Assembly (NCBI GenBank): GCA_020746875.1
Contig: JAGTJL010000006.1
Span: 1,116,001-1,180,000 of the forward strand
Direction of reading: 5' to 3'
Source of the DNA: Rhexocercosporidium sp. MPI-PUGE-AT-0058
Lineage: Eukaryota; Ascomycota; Leotiomycetes; Helotiales
Length of the DNA: 64,000 nt
This document shows positions 32,735-43,807 of this stretch, piece by piece (the stretch's first letter is position 1; every line of letters begins with the position of its first letter). The notes under the pieces were generated by a model. The model was not told the DNA's origin and ran no database searches. It worked only from the letters and a program-made list of their open reading frames with translations. Position numbers and translations under genes: made by a program.

Positions 32735-33792
32735 CTACGGCGCAACCAAAACACCACGATATCTCATCTTCCCCTCCTCCAAATGCTTCATACACGCCTC
32801 GATGCCCTCAGCAGTCATAGGGAACTTCTCGATAATTGGCCTGATCTGATGCTGCGCCGCAAAAGCAAACATCTCATTATGCACCGCTCTCGCCGCAACA
32901 AGACTACCCTGAATCTTCAACTCCCCCTCGATGAGCGGCATATACGGGATTGTCAAGTTGTCTTGCGAGACAGTCAGTGGGTACAGTGTACCACCTGGTG
33001 CCATGATAGGCAGGAACTGCTTCCAGTCTGGCTGAAATGAGGCACAGATGAGGAGGTGATCGACCTTGCTGGATACTTGGAGTCCCTTCACGCCTTTCGT
33101 GGCAACGAACTCGCTGGCCCCGAGTCGTATTGCCTCATCTCGCTTGCTGTCGGTGCTGGAGAAGACGGTTACATGACAGCCCATCCTCGATGCGAATTGG
33201 ATTGCGAGGTGGCCGAGACCTCCAATGCCGATTATACCAACGCGGTCACTGGGTTTGGCACCGAAGGAACGCAGAGCATTGTAGACTGTGGCGCCTCCAC
33301 AGTTAAGCGGCGCTGCGAATTCCCGTGGGATGGAATTCGGGATCATGAAAATGTAGTCTGCCTTCCATATAGAGTAATATGCGAATGAACCTTGGTCTAA
33401 GTCATTGTATCCGTACATTGCTCTTTCTGGGCACAGAGTCTCATGGCCGGTGAGGCACTGCTTGCAGTGGTTGCAAGAGTTGTGCTGGTATCCCCATCCG
33501 ACTGAATCTCCCTTGGCATATGTTGTGACTGAAGCTCCGATCTCCTGGTCGCGAGTTAGAGGCTGGTCATTGGCAGAGTTTGGCATTATAGGTCACTTAC
33601 CTCTACAACACCTGCACCTTCATGGCCAAGGACCATGTTGGCATGCTTAAAGTGCTCATCCGTCCCACAGAGTCCGGAGTGGGTGACCTTGATAAGGACC
33701 TCGTCTGCTTTGATATCCTTCTTGGTAGTTGATTGGACAATCTTTCCCTCCTTCGAGCCTTTGAAGACTGTGAACTCAATCACTTTGACCAT
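32735..33792 (-). CDS. Zinc-dependent NADP alcohol dehydrogenase (cinnamyl-alcohol/ADH6-7 type MDR)
   Basis: Exons 33601-33792 and 32735-33544 (56-nt GT-AG intron) encode about 333 residues. Medium-chain dehydrogenases of this group reduce a wide range of aldehydes with NADPH. Catalytic zinc ligands are C42 (SGLCGTDEHF) and H57-E58 (GHEGAG). The structural zinc loop has C88, C91, C94 and C102 (CNHCKQCLTGHETLC). The Rossmann motif is GIIGIGGLGHLAIQFASRMG, followed by VTVFSSTDSKRDEAIRLGAS. The stretch between the first Cys and GHE is about ten residues shorter than in typical cinnamyl alcohol dehydrogenases, so the substrate loop differs. The physiological substrate cannot be deduced. Confidence 0.88.
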
Positions 33793-34886
33793 TTTTGCGG
33801 TGGATGATAGGAGGGATCCTAAAATTTGTAGGGAACTGATATTGATATCCTATTGGGAATCTGACGGTATGTACTTGAATAGAATGAAGTAGCAAAGTGG
33901 ACTAAGAACGATATGGAAGGTTCCTAGACTGCAGAGGAACTTTCTCTATATATACCAAATACTCAGTGACTTACCTCCGAAGCAGAGCTTCGGTCTGGAA
34001 CCCGCTTCATAATCCGATCTTCTTCTGTGGGTCAACTCTGCAATGACCGCTGGCAAAACAATCCAGATTCATTCCATGCCGAAACTTTAGACCAAAGACA
34101 GATATGGAGAATCAGACCCCTTTCGATTGTTGGTCCTGGGATTCGGATATAAGTCGTCCAGTAGAAATGCGAACTATGGATCCGAGTTAAGAGATCCAGG
34201 ATGTCAGTAGTCTATCAGTCTGAGATTCGACAAGGGACTACCATGAGTAGCGTGCAATTTTCACAGATAACAGCAGTTGTGGCGTAAGTAGACAGAAAAT
34301 TCCGCCTCAAAAGTGACGTTCCGTGGTCTTGATGTCGTCAACCCCACTAAGAGATATCCACGTTGAGGCAGGGTTCCACTTGGAGCGCTAAAACTTGAAA
34401 CCTAGAGAAGCGGACTGAATAAGAGAGAAAACTTTTCTTATCGCCGAAGAACTTTCAGATGGAAGAACGCTGAAGATTCCGGAAAGATGGACTTCAAGAA
34501 AATTGTTTTATTGCCCATCCATTGATGTTTTCTTCCACCTCGGCAGCGGTGCTCAATCAGTCACGAGCCAAACAAACATTCGCGTTGACAGAGTCTAAAG
34601 CGATCACGTCCTATTGGAGAGATATTCAATCCTTCTTCTGAAAAAACCCACGTATTAGCATGTCTGCTGTTTCAAAGAAAGGATTTATGACGTCGTCCTA
34701 ACTTCAATTGCCTCGGCCTTTCATTTTCTCACAACTGAGCTCACAGGGAGCGGGAGACCCACAAAGATTTGACAAGTTCGAACCAAAGATCTTCAACAGT
34801 CCTTCCTCGGAATTTGGCACAAGCGAGCTTGGCCTATCAAAGTGACACGACTCGACAGCATCTGCGTCGGTGTTACATTCGCCCAG
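33793..34886. promoter_or_regulatory. Upstream region of the alcohol dehydrogenase gene
   Basis: About 1.1 kb from the ADH start codon to the 3' end of rrp4 (both on the minus strand). No gene or repeat is supported. Confidence 0.4.
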
Positions 34887-35956
34887 CTAATCGCTCAACA
34901 TCAACAGGACTTTCTTGCCCGTCTCTCTTCCGAGATATCCAGTGTTTTCTCCATCTTCGTTCTCGACCAGAACGGCTGCCTCGTAACCTCTCATGACCAT
35001 ATCCTCGTCGACTCTGATCCCCTCCTCTACCAACAAGTTGATAACACCCCGGATCCGTGAGATCTCCCTACGAGTCTCAAGCCCAATCTCGTCGTTTTGA
35101 CTCGAGTATACCGTACTACTGACGACCTCCTCCATCCTTGTAACCGCGGTGTCACCACCAGCTACCTCCACATGTTTGCTAATCCAAATGTACCCATTGA
35201 CTCCTAAGATAATGTCAACCTTTCCACCACCAGATACAGTCTCAACAGTCCAAACCTGCCTCCTCGATCTAACCACTCCTCCTCCGCCACCCGTTCCAGT
35301 GACGCTCATGAACACTCCATTTCTAAGCTTTCCGTACTTCAAACTTCTGGTATGCAACGAGGCACTTCCATCTTGATACAGACTCTGAACCTCCGCAACC
35401 AAAAGATCCCCTTCTGAAAAGAAGGTCCTGATTTGTAACTCATCCGTATCTGTTCTTTTCCGTAAGATTCCGCCTGGAAGATTGATGGCTGAGAGGGGCA
35501 GGCCAGCGAGGACAGGAGCTCCAACGTCTACACGCCAACGCTTGGCTTGTACTTCGATAATGCGGCCAACTACCAAGTCTCCAATTTCCGGGGTATATCG
35601 TGCGCGGAGGGGTCGTACAGAAAGGAGCTTGTTGGTTTTCTGGATTGTGCCAGCTACGGTTGCGATGATATCGGTGCTGGAAGACGCCACATACGTGCCG
35701 TGACCTCTGTCATATATTAGCTGATGATTTTTTTGAATATCTCATGATTCATAGAGGCTCACCTCATCCATTGAGGATCGTCAGTCACAGTCTCTCCTGG
35801 TGTAACGAGATCTTTTGCGGAAGTTCGTGCCCGTTTCGTAGGACGCATGTTCAGGTCTCCCTCCAAGCCCGCACCACCATCGTCGGAATCATCATCGGAA
35901 TCACTCACGCGCTGGTACGGCACTGCAGGTGCGGGAGCGAGTATCGTAATGGCCAT
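34887..35956 (-). CDS. rrp4: Exosome RNA-binding cap subunit Rrp4
   Basis: Exons 35763-35956 and 34887-35706 (56-nt GT-AG intron) encode about 337 residues. Rrp4 is one of three S1/KH cap proteins that thread RNA into the exosome for 3'-5' decay and rRNA processing. A fungal N-terminal extension (~65 residues, acidic then basic) is followed by [20 protein letters not shown] (the GHGT start of the N-terminal domain), the S1 domain ([60 protein letters not shown]) and the KH-like domain ([15 protein letters not shown], with GXNGXIW). Intact. Confidence 0.93.
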
Positions 35957-36354
35957 TGTGGGGTGTGGTGTCGTTGGTGTTCGCGAGGCTGAGGGACATT
36001 ACTTGGAAGCAGTAAAATATGATGTGGGGCAGCAAGATGCAAGCCTGGCGAGGCTGAGTATCAGAACTCAAAACGACGAGGCTGGAATAATAATACGAAA
36101 CGACACATTTCATGAGAGCGTGATTATTTGTACAGTTCGTGGCTCAAGAAGTATTTGCAGAGCACGGATTCAGTAGGTTCATTGAGCATCAGCTAATTTG
36201 GATACTTCCTAGTCAACCTTCAATGCCGTAAGACTAGTGATCGTTCTTCCAGTATTCTCGCGTCTCTCCAACTTTCAATGAACCGCGGCTGTCCTACCCG
36301 ACGGGGTAAAGGTACGTTCGTACTCTTTTTTAGTTTAAGCTGCTTATAAGACTA
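35957..36354. promoter_or_regulatory. Upstream region of rrp4, with a copy of a short direct repeat
   Basis: Contains the rrp4 promoter. Its right end (36308-36350) is a stretch beginning AAAGGTACG that recurs imperfectly at 37445-37486, on the far side of the transposon nest. A tiny frame from the ATG at 36278 runs into a GTACGT donor-like site at 36311, but no complete gene can be supported. Confidence 0.35.
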
Positions 36355-36616
36355 ATAGCCGGCTCACCTCCTGTATGCTCGGGGACTCGCTTACAGTCGG
36401 GGAAAGCAAGTGTCCCGCGAAAGCGAGTGTCCCGAGTCAATTTAATTTTAATTTTGTAAATTATATTATAATTTATTAATAGATTCTAATAATTTTTAGT
36501 TTTAAAGCTAGTATTTAAGTTATACTTTAATATTATTAAGTGTCAAATTCTTGTATTTTGCATGCCTCACTCTTCTAAAGGCAGAGCGAGAATAGGTTTA
36601 TATACATGAGGAAGAG

Positions 36617-36776
36617 TGTAACGACGCAAGAGCCTTAGACGTGAAGATAGACTTAATACTTAGAATACAAAAACTACAGAGCTACTGTACAGGAGGGAGG
36701 CATATATATAAGGAGTCGGAGGGGGGTCGGACCTGTTCCGGACCCCCGACTTAGCCGAAGCATACCTGTCGTTACA
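36617..36776. mobile_element. Solo LTR with AAGAG target-site duplication
   Basis: A 160-bp unit starts TGTAACGAC and ends GTCGTTACA, perfect short terminal inverts of the TG...CA type common in fungal Ty3/Gypsy LTRs. The 5-bp AAGAG occurs just before (36612-36616) and just after it (36777-36781). A TATATATAA box-like site lies at about 36703. The internal region was presumably lost by LTR-LTR recombination. Confidence 0.8.
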
Positions 36777-37044
36777 AAGAGCTTCTAACGTAGGTGGTAA
36801 GCCAGCCGTACCGGCAAGCGACCCGTACTCTGCCCAGACAGACCAATCAGAACGCTATAATTGCGAAAATTCTCTATGAAAATATTAATAATTCAACGAG
36901 ATTTTCTTGTGGGACGCCAAGACCTACATAAACGTTGCTTTTATTCCTCAGATCTATCACTAAGACTATCTCACTTGCCCTGAATATGGAAGAGTACGGG
37001 TCGCTTGCCGGTACGGGTCGCTTACCACCTACGTTAGAGCTCTT
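36777..37044. repeat. Inner inverted repeat pair, MITE-like
   Basis: Arms of about 54 bp at 36777-36831 and 36991-37044 are inverted copies (AAGAGCT-CTAACGTAGGTGGTAAGC at the outer ends, GTACGGGTCGCTTGCCGGTA at the inner ends) around a 159-bp A+T-rich loop. The block GCGACCCGTAC occurs twice in one arm. It lies inside the outer TIR element, and the solo LTR is inserted at its left edge. Confidence 0.65.
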
Positions 37045-37417
37045 TATGCCTTACAAATCAAGCTCTATTCTAGAGCCTTCGATTTCACGTGATGCGAGGA
37101 TCACATGAATTCCAAAATTAAGCCTTTAAGTGATGATAATAACAAGAAATATATTTATTAAGAATATAAGAAAATATTCTTAATTAAGGATTCTCAAGGA
37201 TTAATTAATGAAAATAAGCGAAAATAAAGAACTTTTCTTTTTAAAAAACAATTTATCTTATAAATTTTGCGCTTTATTCAAAATTTAAATTTAAATCTTA
37301 TATTAAAGATACTTATTACTAAAGCTATTAATCTATTAAACTTTTATTTTAAAATCTCTTATTTTCGTTGACTTATTATAAGCGAGTCCCCGAGCATACA
37401 GGAGGTGAACCGGCTAT

Positions 37418-38214
37418 TATTATTTAAAATATTTCCTTTACATAAAAGGTACGCTCTTACTTTTTATTTAAACTTTGCTTGAGCTACACACTTTTCACAA
37501 TTTAGTTCCTTTCGACTCGCCACACACCTCACTTCATACAACAAACGTGTAAAATATGTAAAACCATGCCCCTTCTCCTTTGCAAAGTCCTGCAGAAGAC
37601 TATACCTAGATATCCTAAATACAGAACGAGCAAATGAGCCGAGGATTGACGCCGTTCCCCAATTTGCGTTGGATTACCACAGCAACAGCATACAAACAGT
37701 TCGACTCGGCGCCATAGTATCACCACCAATTTGCTCATATTTAAACTTTCTTTAGATGTCCTGGAAGCCTTCACATTTTGGCAAGAATTTGTGCTCGAAT
37801 ATAATCCACAAGGAAGGAGACGCCTTGAAGCCGCCCATGCCAGCTTCTGTGGCCGGTGTAGACACGTCGATGGGAAAGGGTTGAAGTTCAATACCGAGAG
37901 CAGATTCTGAAGAGTAATGGCGTGAGGCTAGCAATATCTGGGTACCGAACTAAGTTGAATTGCCATTATATCAACCATTCTAATTATAATACTACACAAG
38001 AGTATCGGTACCGGGCTTGATGTGGTAACTCTCATAGGCCCTTTCAGCGCGATTATTGAAGGCGAGGAAGAGAGAGAGAGATGAGTGGAGAACGTAGTGA
38101 CTTGAGTTGAAATGGTCTTTGAGAAGTCTTCGATGTAACATGGGTATCGATTTCGATGCGCCTGACTCCAACAATCCACCAAAACCGAGCCGGGCATAGC
38201 AGACAGATAATTTC
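37418..38214. other. Intergenic, no gene recognised
   Basis: Holds the second copy of the AAAGGTACG direct repeat (37445-37486). Minus-strand frames at 37529-37891 and 37752-37934 show no recognisable domain. The rest is probably the 3' region of the DMAC1-like gene. Confidence 0.35.
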
Positions 38215-38557
38215 CTAATTGACAAGTCGCCAGAAGCCCATACCTGCAAGTACAAGAGCAGTTCCAGTGATTCCTGCTTGTCTACTCCTCATCCCGAACA
38301 TGCTCTTGCTTTGAAGTATTTTAGCTTGCTGCGCCTTAAGCTGAGAGTGTCCCGAGAAGTAGCTGTATGCACCCAGGCCCATAAAGGCAGCAGCTCCTGG
38401 ATAAAGCTGTGAGCAAAGACTGTGCGAATTCGTGATGGGCAAATATCGAACCTGTTATCCGGCACGGCGTGCAATCATCCACGTTGTCGTGCTTGAGGAC
38501 TTCTTCTAACCGCTCCGGTCTCTCGAGGTGGTCCAATTGGGGATTTCCTGAGCCCAT
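38215..38557 (-). CDS. DMAC1-like (DUF4536) small mitochondrial membrane protein
   Basis: Exons 38452-38557 and 38215-38396 (55-nt GT-AG intron) encode about 95 residues. The core is a C-x2-C motif (DDCTPCRITG) running into a first hydrophobic hairpin (AAAFMGLGAYSYFSGHSQLK) and a second membrane segment (GITGTALVLAGMGFWRLV). This layout fits the DUF4536 family, whose animal member DMAC1/TMEM261 assists assembly of the distal membrane arm of complex I. The small two-helix protein is divergent from the Apm3 gene. Family identity is likely; the complex I role is carried over from animals and is inference here. Confidence 0.75.
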
Positions 38558-38809
38558 TTTATCTGCGGTGTCGTAGCTGAATGCCCTAGTCTCTTGATGG
38601 TTGAGAGTATTGGGTGTTCAAGAGACGGAGCTCCAGGAACTGAGATCCTCGTTGACGACTGGCTGCAAGGGAAACTTGGTCGGTGAAGCGGCCGCTTCAT
38701 CGTCAACCACCCCCACGTCTGAGCGACAACATTAACAGCTCTCCAGCTCGTCCTCGCCCTATTCCATGCAATCCAGTTCATATGACGCCGTGGATGCTAG
38801 GTCAGAATC
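38558..38809. promoter_or_regulatory. Shared divergent promoter, DMAC1-like / apm3
   Basis: 252 bp between start codons on opposite strands. Confidence 0.5.
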
Positions 38810-40561
38810 ATGCCTGGAGCTATTGAGGCCTTGTACATCTATGATGAACACAAGTATGCAAGATCAACCCCCCTCCTGCCACTATTCCCAGCTAATCTTT
38901 GCGCCCAGTCGTCCAATCCTTACTCATACCTACACATCACGGCCCCTCTCTGCCTCTCAGCTTCTTCCTCTTTACCAGAGCCATCCAGCTCCTCGGTCGA
39001 ACTTCATATACCTCCCAAACACCTCACCGCCGACTCTTGTCTTCAATATCATCCATTCCAACCTACTGTTCCTCTTGACCTCTTCGACCGAAGTCGAACC
39101 TCTACTCGCTCTCGAATTCCTTCACCGAGTCATTGACATACTAGAAGAGTTTATTGGAGCGCCAATATTGGCACAGAAAATAGAAAACAACTACGATGTT
39201 GTTGCCCAGCTACTCAATGAGATGTGCGATGCTGGCGCCATCAGCACTACAGAACCCAACGCCCTCAGAGACTTGGTGGAAGTGGAGGGCTGGATAGGGA
39301 AATTATTAGGGGGCATTAACATTCCTGGGTCCGAGAAAAGATATCTGATGCATGACTTGGGCTGACGGATATCTATAGAAAGCCTGGCTACTCGGCCTCA
39401 TCCAATTCCAACATGGCTGCAATTTCGTCGACAGGAGCGCTAGCAGCCAATACACCTTCTCTACCCTGGCGGAGAGCCAATGTACGGCATACCTCCAATG
39501 AACTTTATGTCGATCTGGTCGAGACTCTTACAGTAACCCTTGCACCATCAGGTCGACCCCTCGCGGCATTTGCGAATGGAACGATTGCTTTTACATCCAA
39601 AATATCAGGGGTTCCCGATCTATTGTTAAATCTATCAACGCCTTCTGGGAAGCAGAACCTCAACAGCGTCATGGAGCTGCCTGTCTTTCACCCTTGTGTA
39701 AGGTTGGCGAGGTGGCGGGAAAAGCCTGGAGAGCTGAGCTTTATTCCACCGGATGGACGATTTGTTCTAGCTGGATACGAAGTTGACTTACTACCATTCC
39801 AAAATGGCAAGTCTGGTACAACAAGTTCATCAAATCTGAAACTGCCTGTTAGCATCGAGGTCAAGACTTGCCTTGGGCCACAGGGGTCTGATTTCGAGGT
39901 TCGTTTGTTTATCATGAAAGTCTCTGGCCAAGGGAATTCCTCCATATCTGATTCCTCATCACGAAGTAGTAGTCGTATCGGTGGTCGTGGTGCTGGAGGG
40001 TTTTCTGCTGGTCTTGGTGGTCAAGCTGGCACATCATCCACGCCAACGCTTGAAGACTTGGTTGTCACAGTACCCTTGCCTGCAGAAGTGAGGAATCTAT
40101 CTGAGATTCGTGTCAGCAGAGGTGATACGACCTACAACCCAGGAGAGAAAAACTTAGAGTGGCATATACCTGCAAAGGATGCTGTTGTTGGAGGCGCCAC
40201 TCTTCGGTGTACTGTTGTTGGTCCCCTTTCAAGTGAAGAAGATTTTGAGAGCAACGGATTCAGACTCGAGGGGAGCTACGACTACGAGGAAAACACATAT
40301 CAGAGTTCTTCTGTCAAAGCTGTCAAGCCTGAAGTGACCGAGGAACCAAAGGATGTGAAAAGGGTAGCACAGAACAAAATTCTAATGCCAAGCTCTGCCG
40401 CGGTCAGCTTCTCCGTGAAGGGGTGGTTAGCTTCCGGTATCAAGGTGGAAAGCTTGGTCATCGATGCAAGGAAGAGTCGTGGAATTGGAGAAGGTGTCAA
40501 ACCATACAAGGGCGTCAAATACTTGACTGTCAGCAGGGGCGGTGTCGAGATCAGATGCTAG
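38810..40561 (+). CDS. apm3: AP-3 adaptor complex mu subunit
   Basis: Exons 38810-38853, 38909-39328 and 39379-40561 encode about 548 residues. AP-3 sorts cargo from Golgi/endosome to the vacuole; the mu subunit reads tyrosine-type signals. The longin-like N terminus begins PGAIEALYIYDEHN and includes ILTHTYTSRPLSASQLLPLY and LLALEFLHRVIDILEEFIGA. The linker leads into the mu homology domain: PSLPWRRANVRHTSNELYVD, FANGTIAFTSKISGVPDLLL, VFHPCVRLARWREKPGELSF, IPPDGRFVLAGYEVD, and the end WLASGIKVESLVIDARKSRG with KPYKGVKYLTVSRGGVEIRC. An extra Ser/Gly-rich loop (SSISDSSSRSSSRIGGRGAG) is inserted in the domain. Introns are 55 and 50 nt, GT-AG. Intact. Confidence 0.92.
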
Positions 40562-40856
40562 CACTCAAGTGATGAGCAAATTCCTCACTGACAAATATGA
40601 CGAGCAGTCTCAACAGAGCTAATATCATGCTATGATTTGATAGCTGGCTACACTATCGTACATGACTGGCTGAGGGATACCTCTCTCTTTGGTGTGAATA
40701 CGATTCGGTACCCGAGGCACCTAATCGATCTGCTCCACTGCGACATAATTCAAGTTTACTTCCCTTGATTTCACAGCTAAAGAGGTGATTTTGGTAGTAA
40801 AGGTTGCCGAGAAGCCTCAGTACATCATGGGAGATGAGGACAAAGCAAGGCCTTAC

Positions 40857-43377
40857 TTAATACTCGCTGACATATCTGCTGGCACTGGAGCTGGCTATCC
40901 TTCGCTGCGACTGCTCTTCGGCATAAGCTTGCTTCTTTTTCCGAATGTCCTCTGCAGTCATGGATCCGGGGCTTTTCGATACCATTCCTTCGATAATGGT
41001 TCTTTTCCAAACGTTAGCAGTATGTCTTCTTACAATTCTATAACACGACAGTAGCCCGGAAGGATCATCTTTGGTGAAAGGGAAATTGTTTAAGTAGCTC
41101 ATACCTCATATTATCCCCCGGCCCCCGGTGGAACTTGGTCTTCAGAAGTTCGTTCTGAAGTCGAATTTCGTTGAGCTCTAACTTTTCCCTTGCTTCTTGC
41201 CTCACTTGTTCAAGGGTCATGGGCACCATCGCCTCGATGTTTGTTCTTGCCTTTCTGTCAGCCGGACCGCATATAAAGATACAGTTTGGGGATGTTGGAG
41301 AGTATACCTCATCATATCTCCGATTCCCCGGTTGAAGTCTGTGCAGGCCAACTTAGCTTGTTCGGCTTCCTCCTCGGAATCTTGTTGCTGCCTCCTGTAA
41401 GACTTCCATTTCCTCTCCTCTACCCGTATATCTTCTGACGTCATTGGCTGCATCGCCTCGATATTTGTTCTAGTATTTGTTATCAGCTACACTAAATATG
41501 TAGGCATAGGCGTTCCGAATTTCTGTTCAAATTTGACTTTCCCGAAACATACCTGAAATTATCTCCCAACCCCCTCTGGAACTGCGTTACGAGTAGTTTG
41601 TCTTGCTCTCTCATCTCCGCTTCTTCTAGTTCCTCTCTTATTGCATCATTCCGTTCCTCTTCCTCTTCTGCAAGCTCGGAAGCCGACACAGGCACCAATC
41701 CCTCGATAACAGTCCTGCAACCAAATCAGCATCCATCTCAAAAATTGTTTACAATTTTCAAATAAAGACTGACCTCATGTTGTCTCCAAGACCTCTGTTG
41801 AGTACTGTTTTTACTTCGAATGCCAACCCAGATTCAATGACAAAGTCTCCACCTTTGGTCTTAAGATTTTCTTCTGTTAATGGAGCGAGAGTGGTTCGTT
41901 TTGGCTGGGACTGTCTTGCAGTATTCTTCCTTTCGGACTGTGATTGCTGCTGCTGAGCTTTGCTCTCACCAGTTCTGCTATTTGCGTTAGTCTGTGGGCG
42001 CTGATTTGGCTTGGCTGTACAATTGGCACATTTAGACTCGTTCTGAATCTTGGTTACTTCCTTTGCAACCCGTGATTGACTGGGTGCTGGCTGTCTCGAT
42101 GAGCTACTCTCAACTTCACTGGCATTGGTAACTTTTCGTAGCTGGCTAGGTTGGAGTGGCTGCTTCGACCAATTTCTTATAGTAACTGCTCGAGAGAGTC
42201 CTTGAATACTGTTTCCGCCATTCGCATTCCTAGCGGAGCCTGCTGCTTTGGTTTGCATATTAGATCGGGCTGCTTGTTGGCTATTTCCTTGAGCCTCCAG
42301 CTGCCCGGGTCGGCTTGGCATCGTGCTGCTTCTGCCTTTTGGGGAAGGACGCTGGGGAACAGCACTCTCTGCTTTTGATGGTGGAGCAGAAATCGGAGCA
42401 GTACTGCTTCTATGAGACTTTGGGCGATTTTGGTTATTATCGCTTCCCTGGGCTTGTCTCGTTGAGCTAGGTGGCATGCTTCCTTGACCAGATTCGGCCG
42501 CTTGCTGAAGACTTCTTTCTACGGTCGAACTTTCCGCATTTTGGGCTTTTAGATTCGAAGACATATTCCTATTCAGACCTGAATTTCCTTTAGCTTTGTT
42601 GCTCCTCGGACTCCGGCTCTCCTTATTAGGCAACCCCGGCCTTTCGTCCGCCTTGTCTGGCTTCGAAATTCGCTTTTCGTGCTTCGGCGAAGCCTCTCCT
42701 TTTCTTCGTTGCAGTCGCTCCAGCCTCCTTGATGCACTTGCAGCTAGTCTAGCTGTTTCCTCTGCCTGTTCGGTGGTCTCCTTCACCTTCCGGAGTTGTC
42801 GATTGATGTCCTTCTCAAGGTTCCACTCTCTCATCTTCTTCTTATTTTCTAGGTAGTCCTTTTCCTCTTGAGCTTTCTCTGCCTGGCTCAGATCATCCCA
42901 TCGTTTTTTCTTCAGCTTCTCAAAATTGGCACGTACTTCCCTTTCGTGCTCAGTACGAGGGTCGCCTACCTTATTTCCCCACACTACATTCTTTACATCT
43001 GACCACCTTGGGGCCATCGTTGGCACAGGTGGAGAGTTGAAAACGTCAACTTTGTTGTTCAGCTACTCCTGGAGGGGTCTAAGTCGGCCTCTGTGGCGCT
43101 TGGTCGAGGGTAGTCGAAAGACGCGCCGGTCCGAGCCTGGAGGCAAGTCCTTGATTAGATGAATGTTTCTTCCCCCCACAGGAGTTGGACTTATGGAGCT
43201 TTCGGTCCTGCTCCTACCCCTGGAATTGGACGTAGACTTGGTGATTCTCCGCGTTGAACTCGTTCTTCTTGGAGGAAATAGACGGCTACGGCCTCGGTCT
43301 TCGAAATTATCCTCTGCTTTGACGACGAGATCTATAGCTTTCTGGAGGGTTTTGACAATTGTAGAGATAGGCCTCAT
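40857..43377 (-). CDS. Unrecognised protein built from duplicated exons (GDNMR / IEGMVPMT repeat)
   Basis: Minus-strand exons: 41774-43026 or further upstream, 41553-41714, 41308-41469, 41105-41245 and 40857-41001. I recognise no known family. After a charged N terminus (SDVKNVVWGNKVGDPRTEHE, then coiled coil) and a Ser/Gln/Asn-rich middle comes a repeat. Each unit runs from T-x-IE-G/A-M-V-P-M-T, through Glu/Lys-rich helix, to F-x-RG-x-GD-N-M-R. All four introns (59, 83, 62 and 103 nt) split the Arg codon of that last motif in phase 2, AG|G or AG|A. Two consecutive exons are exactly 162 nt and the next is 141 nt. An upstream frame (43063-43377, MRPISTIVKTLQKAIDLVVK) is in phase with the main exon but separated by a TAG at 43063-43065. 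A 60-nt GTAGCTG...CCCCAAG intron would remove that stop. Otherwise the start is M at 43026, giving about 620 residues. Function unknown; the composition suggests a scaffold or coiled-coil protein. Confidence 0.7.
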
Positions 43378-43807
43378 GGTGATTGTCGTTCGAAACTAAA
43401 GCCCGGGGTTTAAATACTTAATGTATTGCCTATCCAAATTTAGTGAGTCCCCATTTCTGCTTTTAGGTAGTCTGGCAATCAACTCTGGCTCTTCTAATCC
43501 CCAGCTTGGAAAGCCTTGAATCACGTTACGAAATCTGTTAAACGTGGTGTTGAGTCGTGAATTTCCGGCTAGTGAGAGTAAGGATTATATGTAGCTCTAC
43601 AGTCTGTCCTATCGGTCTAGTTCAGCCTCGCAGTTTCACAGTCATGGCACCGTAACACTAGAAACAATTCACTCTTTTCATAGTGTTTCAACCCCCACAT
43701 ATTGCCGTATAGCATCGAATACTGGAAAGTCTTACGTTGCCTAGCTAAATTACAGAATATCCATGCTCACCAGTACATTTAACAGGCTCAATCCACACCT
43801 ATACAGT
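43378..43807. other. Spacer between the two repeat-motif genes
   Basis: 430 bp that must hold the promoter of the exon-repeat gene and the 3' end of its neighbour, which lies upstream on the same strand. No other feature was seen. Confidence 0.4.

Larger units (their letters stand above)
36355..37417. mobile_element. TIR DNA transposon remnant (non-autonomous, TA target duplication)
   Basis: Terminal inverted repeats of about 39 bp at 36355-36393 and 37379-37417 match at all but one position; the outer end reads ATAGCCGG. A TA dinucleotide flanks both sides (36353-36354, 37418-37419), as in Tc1/mariner-like elements. The 1.06-kb interior encodes no transposase. It holds an A+T-rich RIP-like part, a solo LTR and another inverted repeat pair. 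This is therefore a non-autonomous carrier or gutted element serving as a landing site. Confidence 0.8.

Noticed and set aside
37529..37934. Minus-strand frames between the transposon nest and the DMAC1-like gene
   Set aside because: No recognisable motif or plausible exon chain; probably 3' flank.
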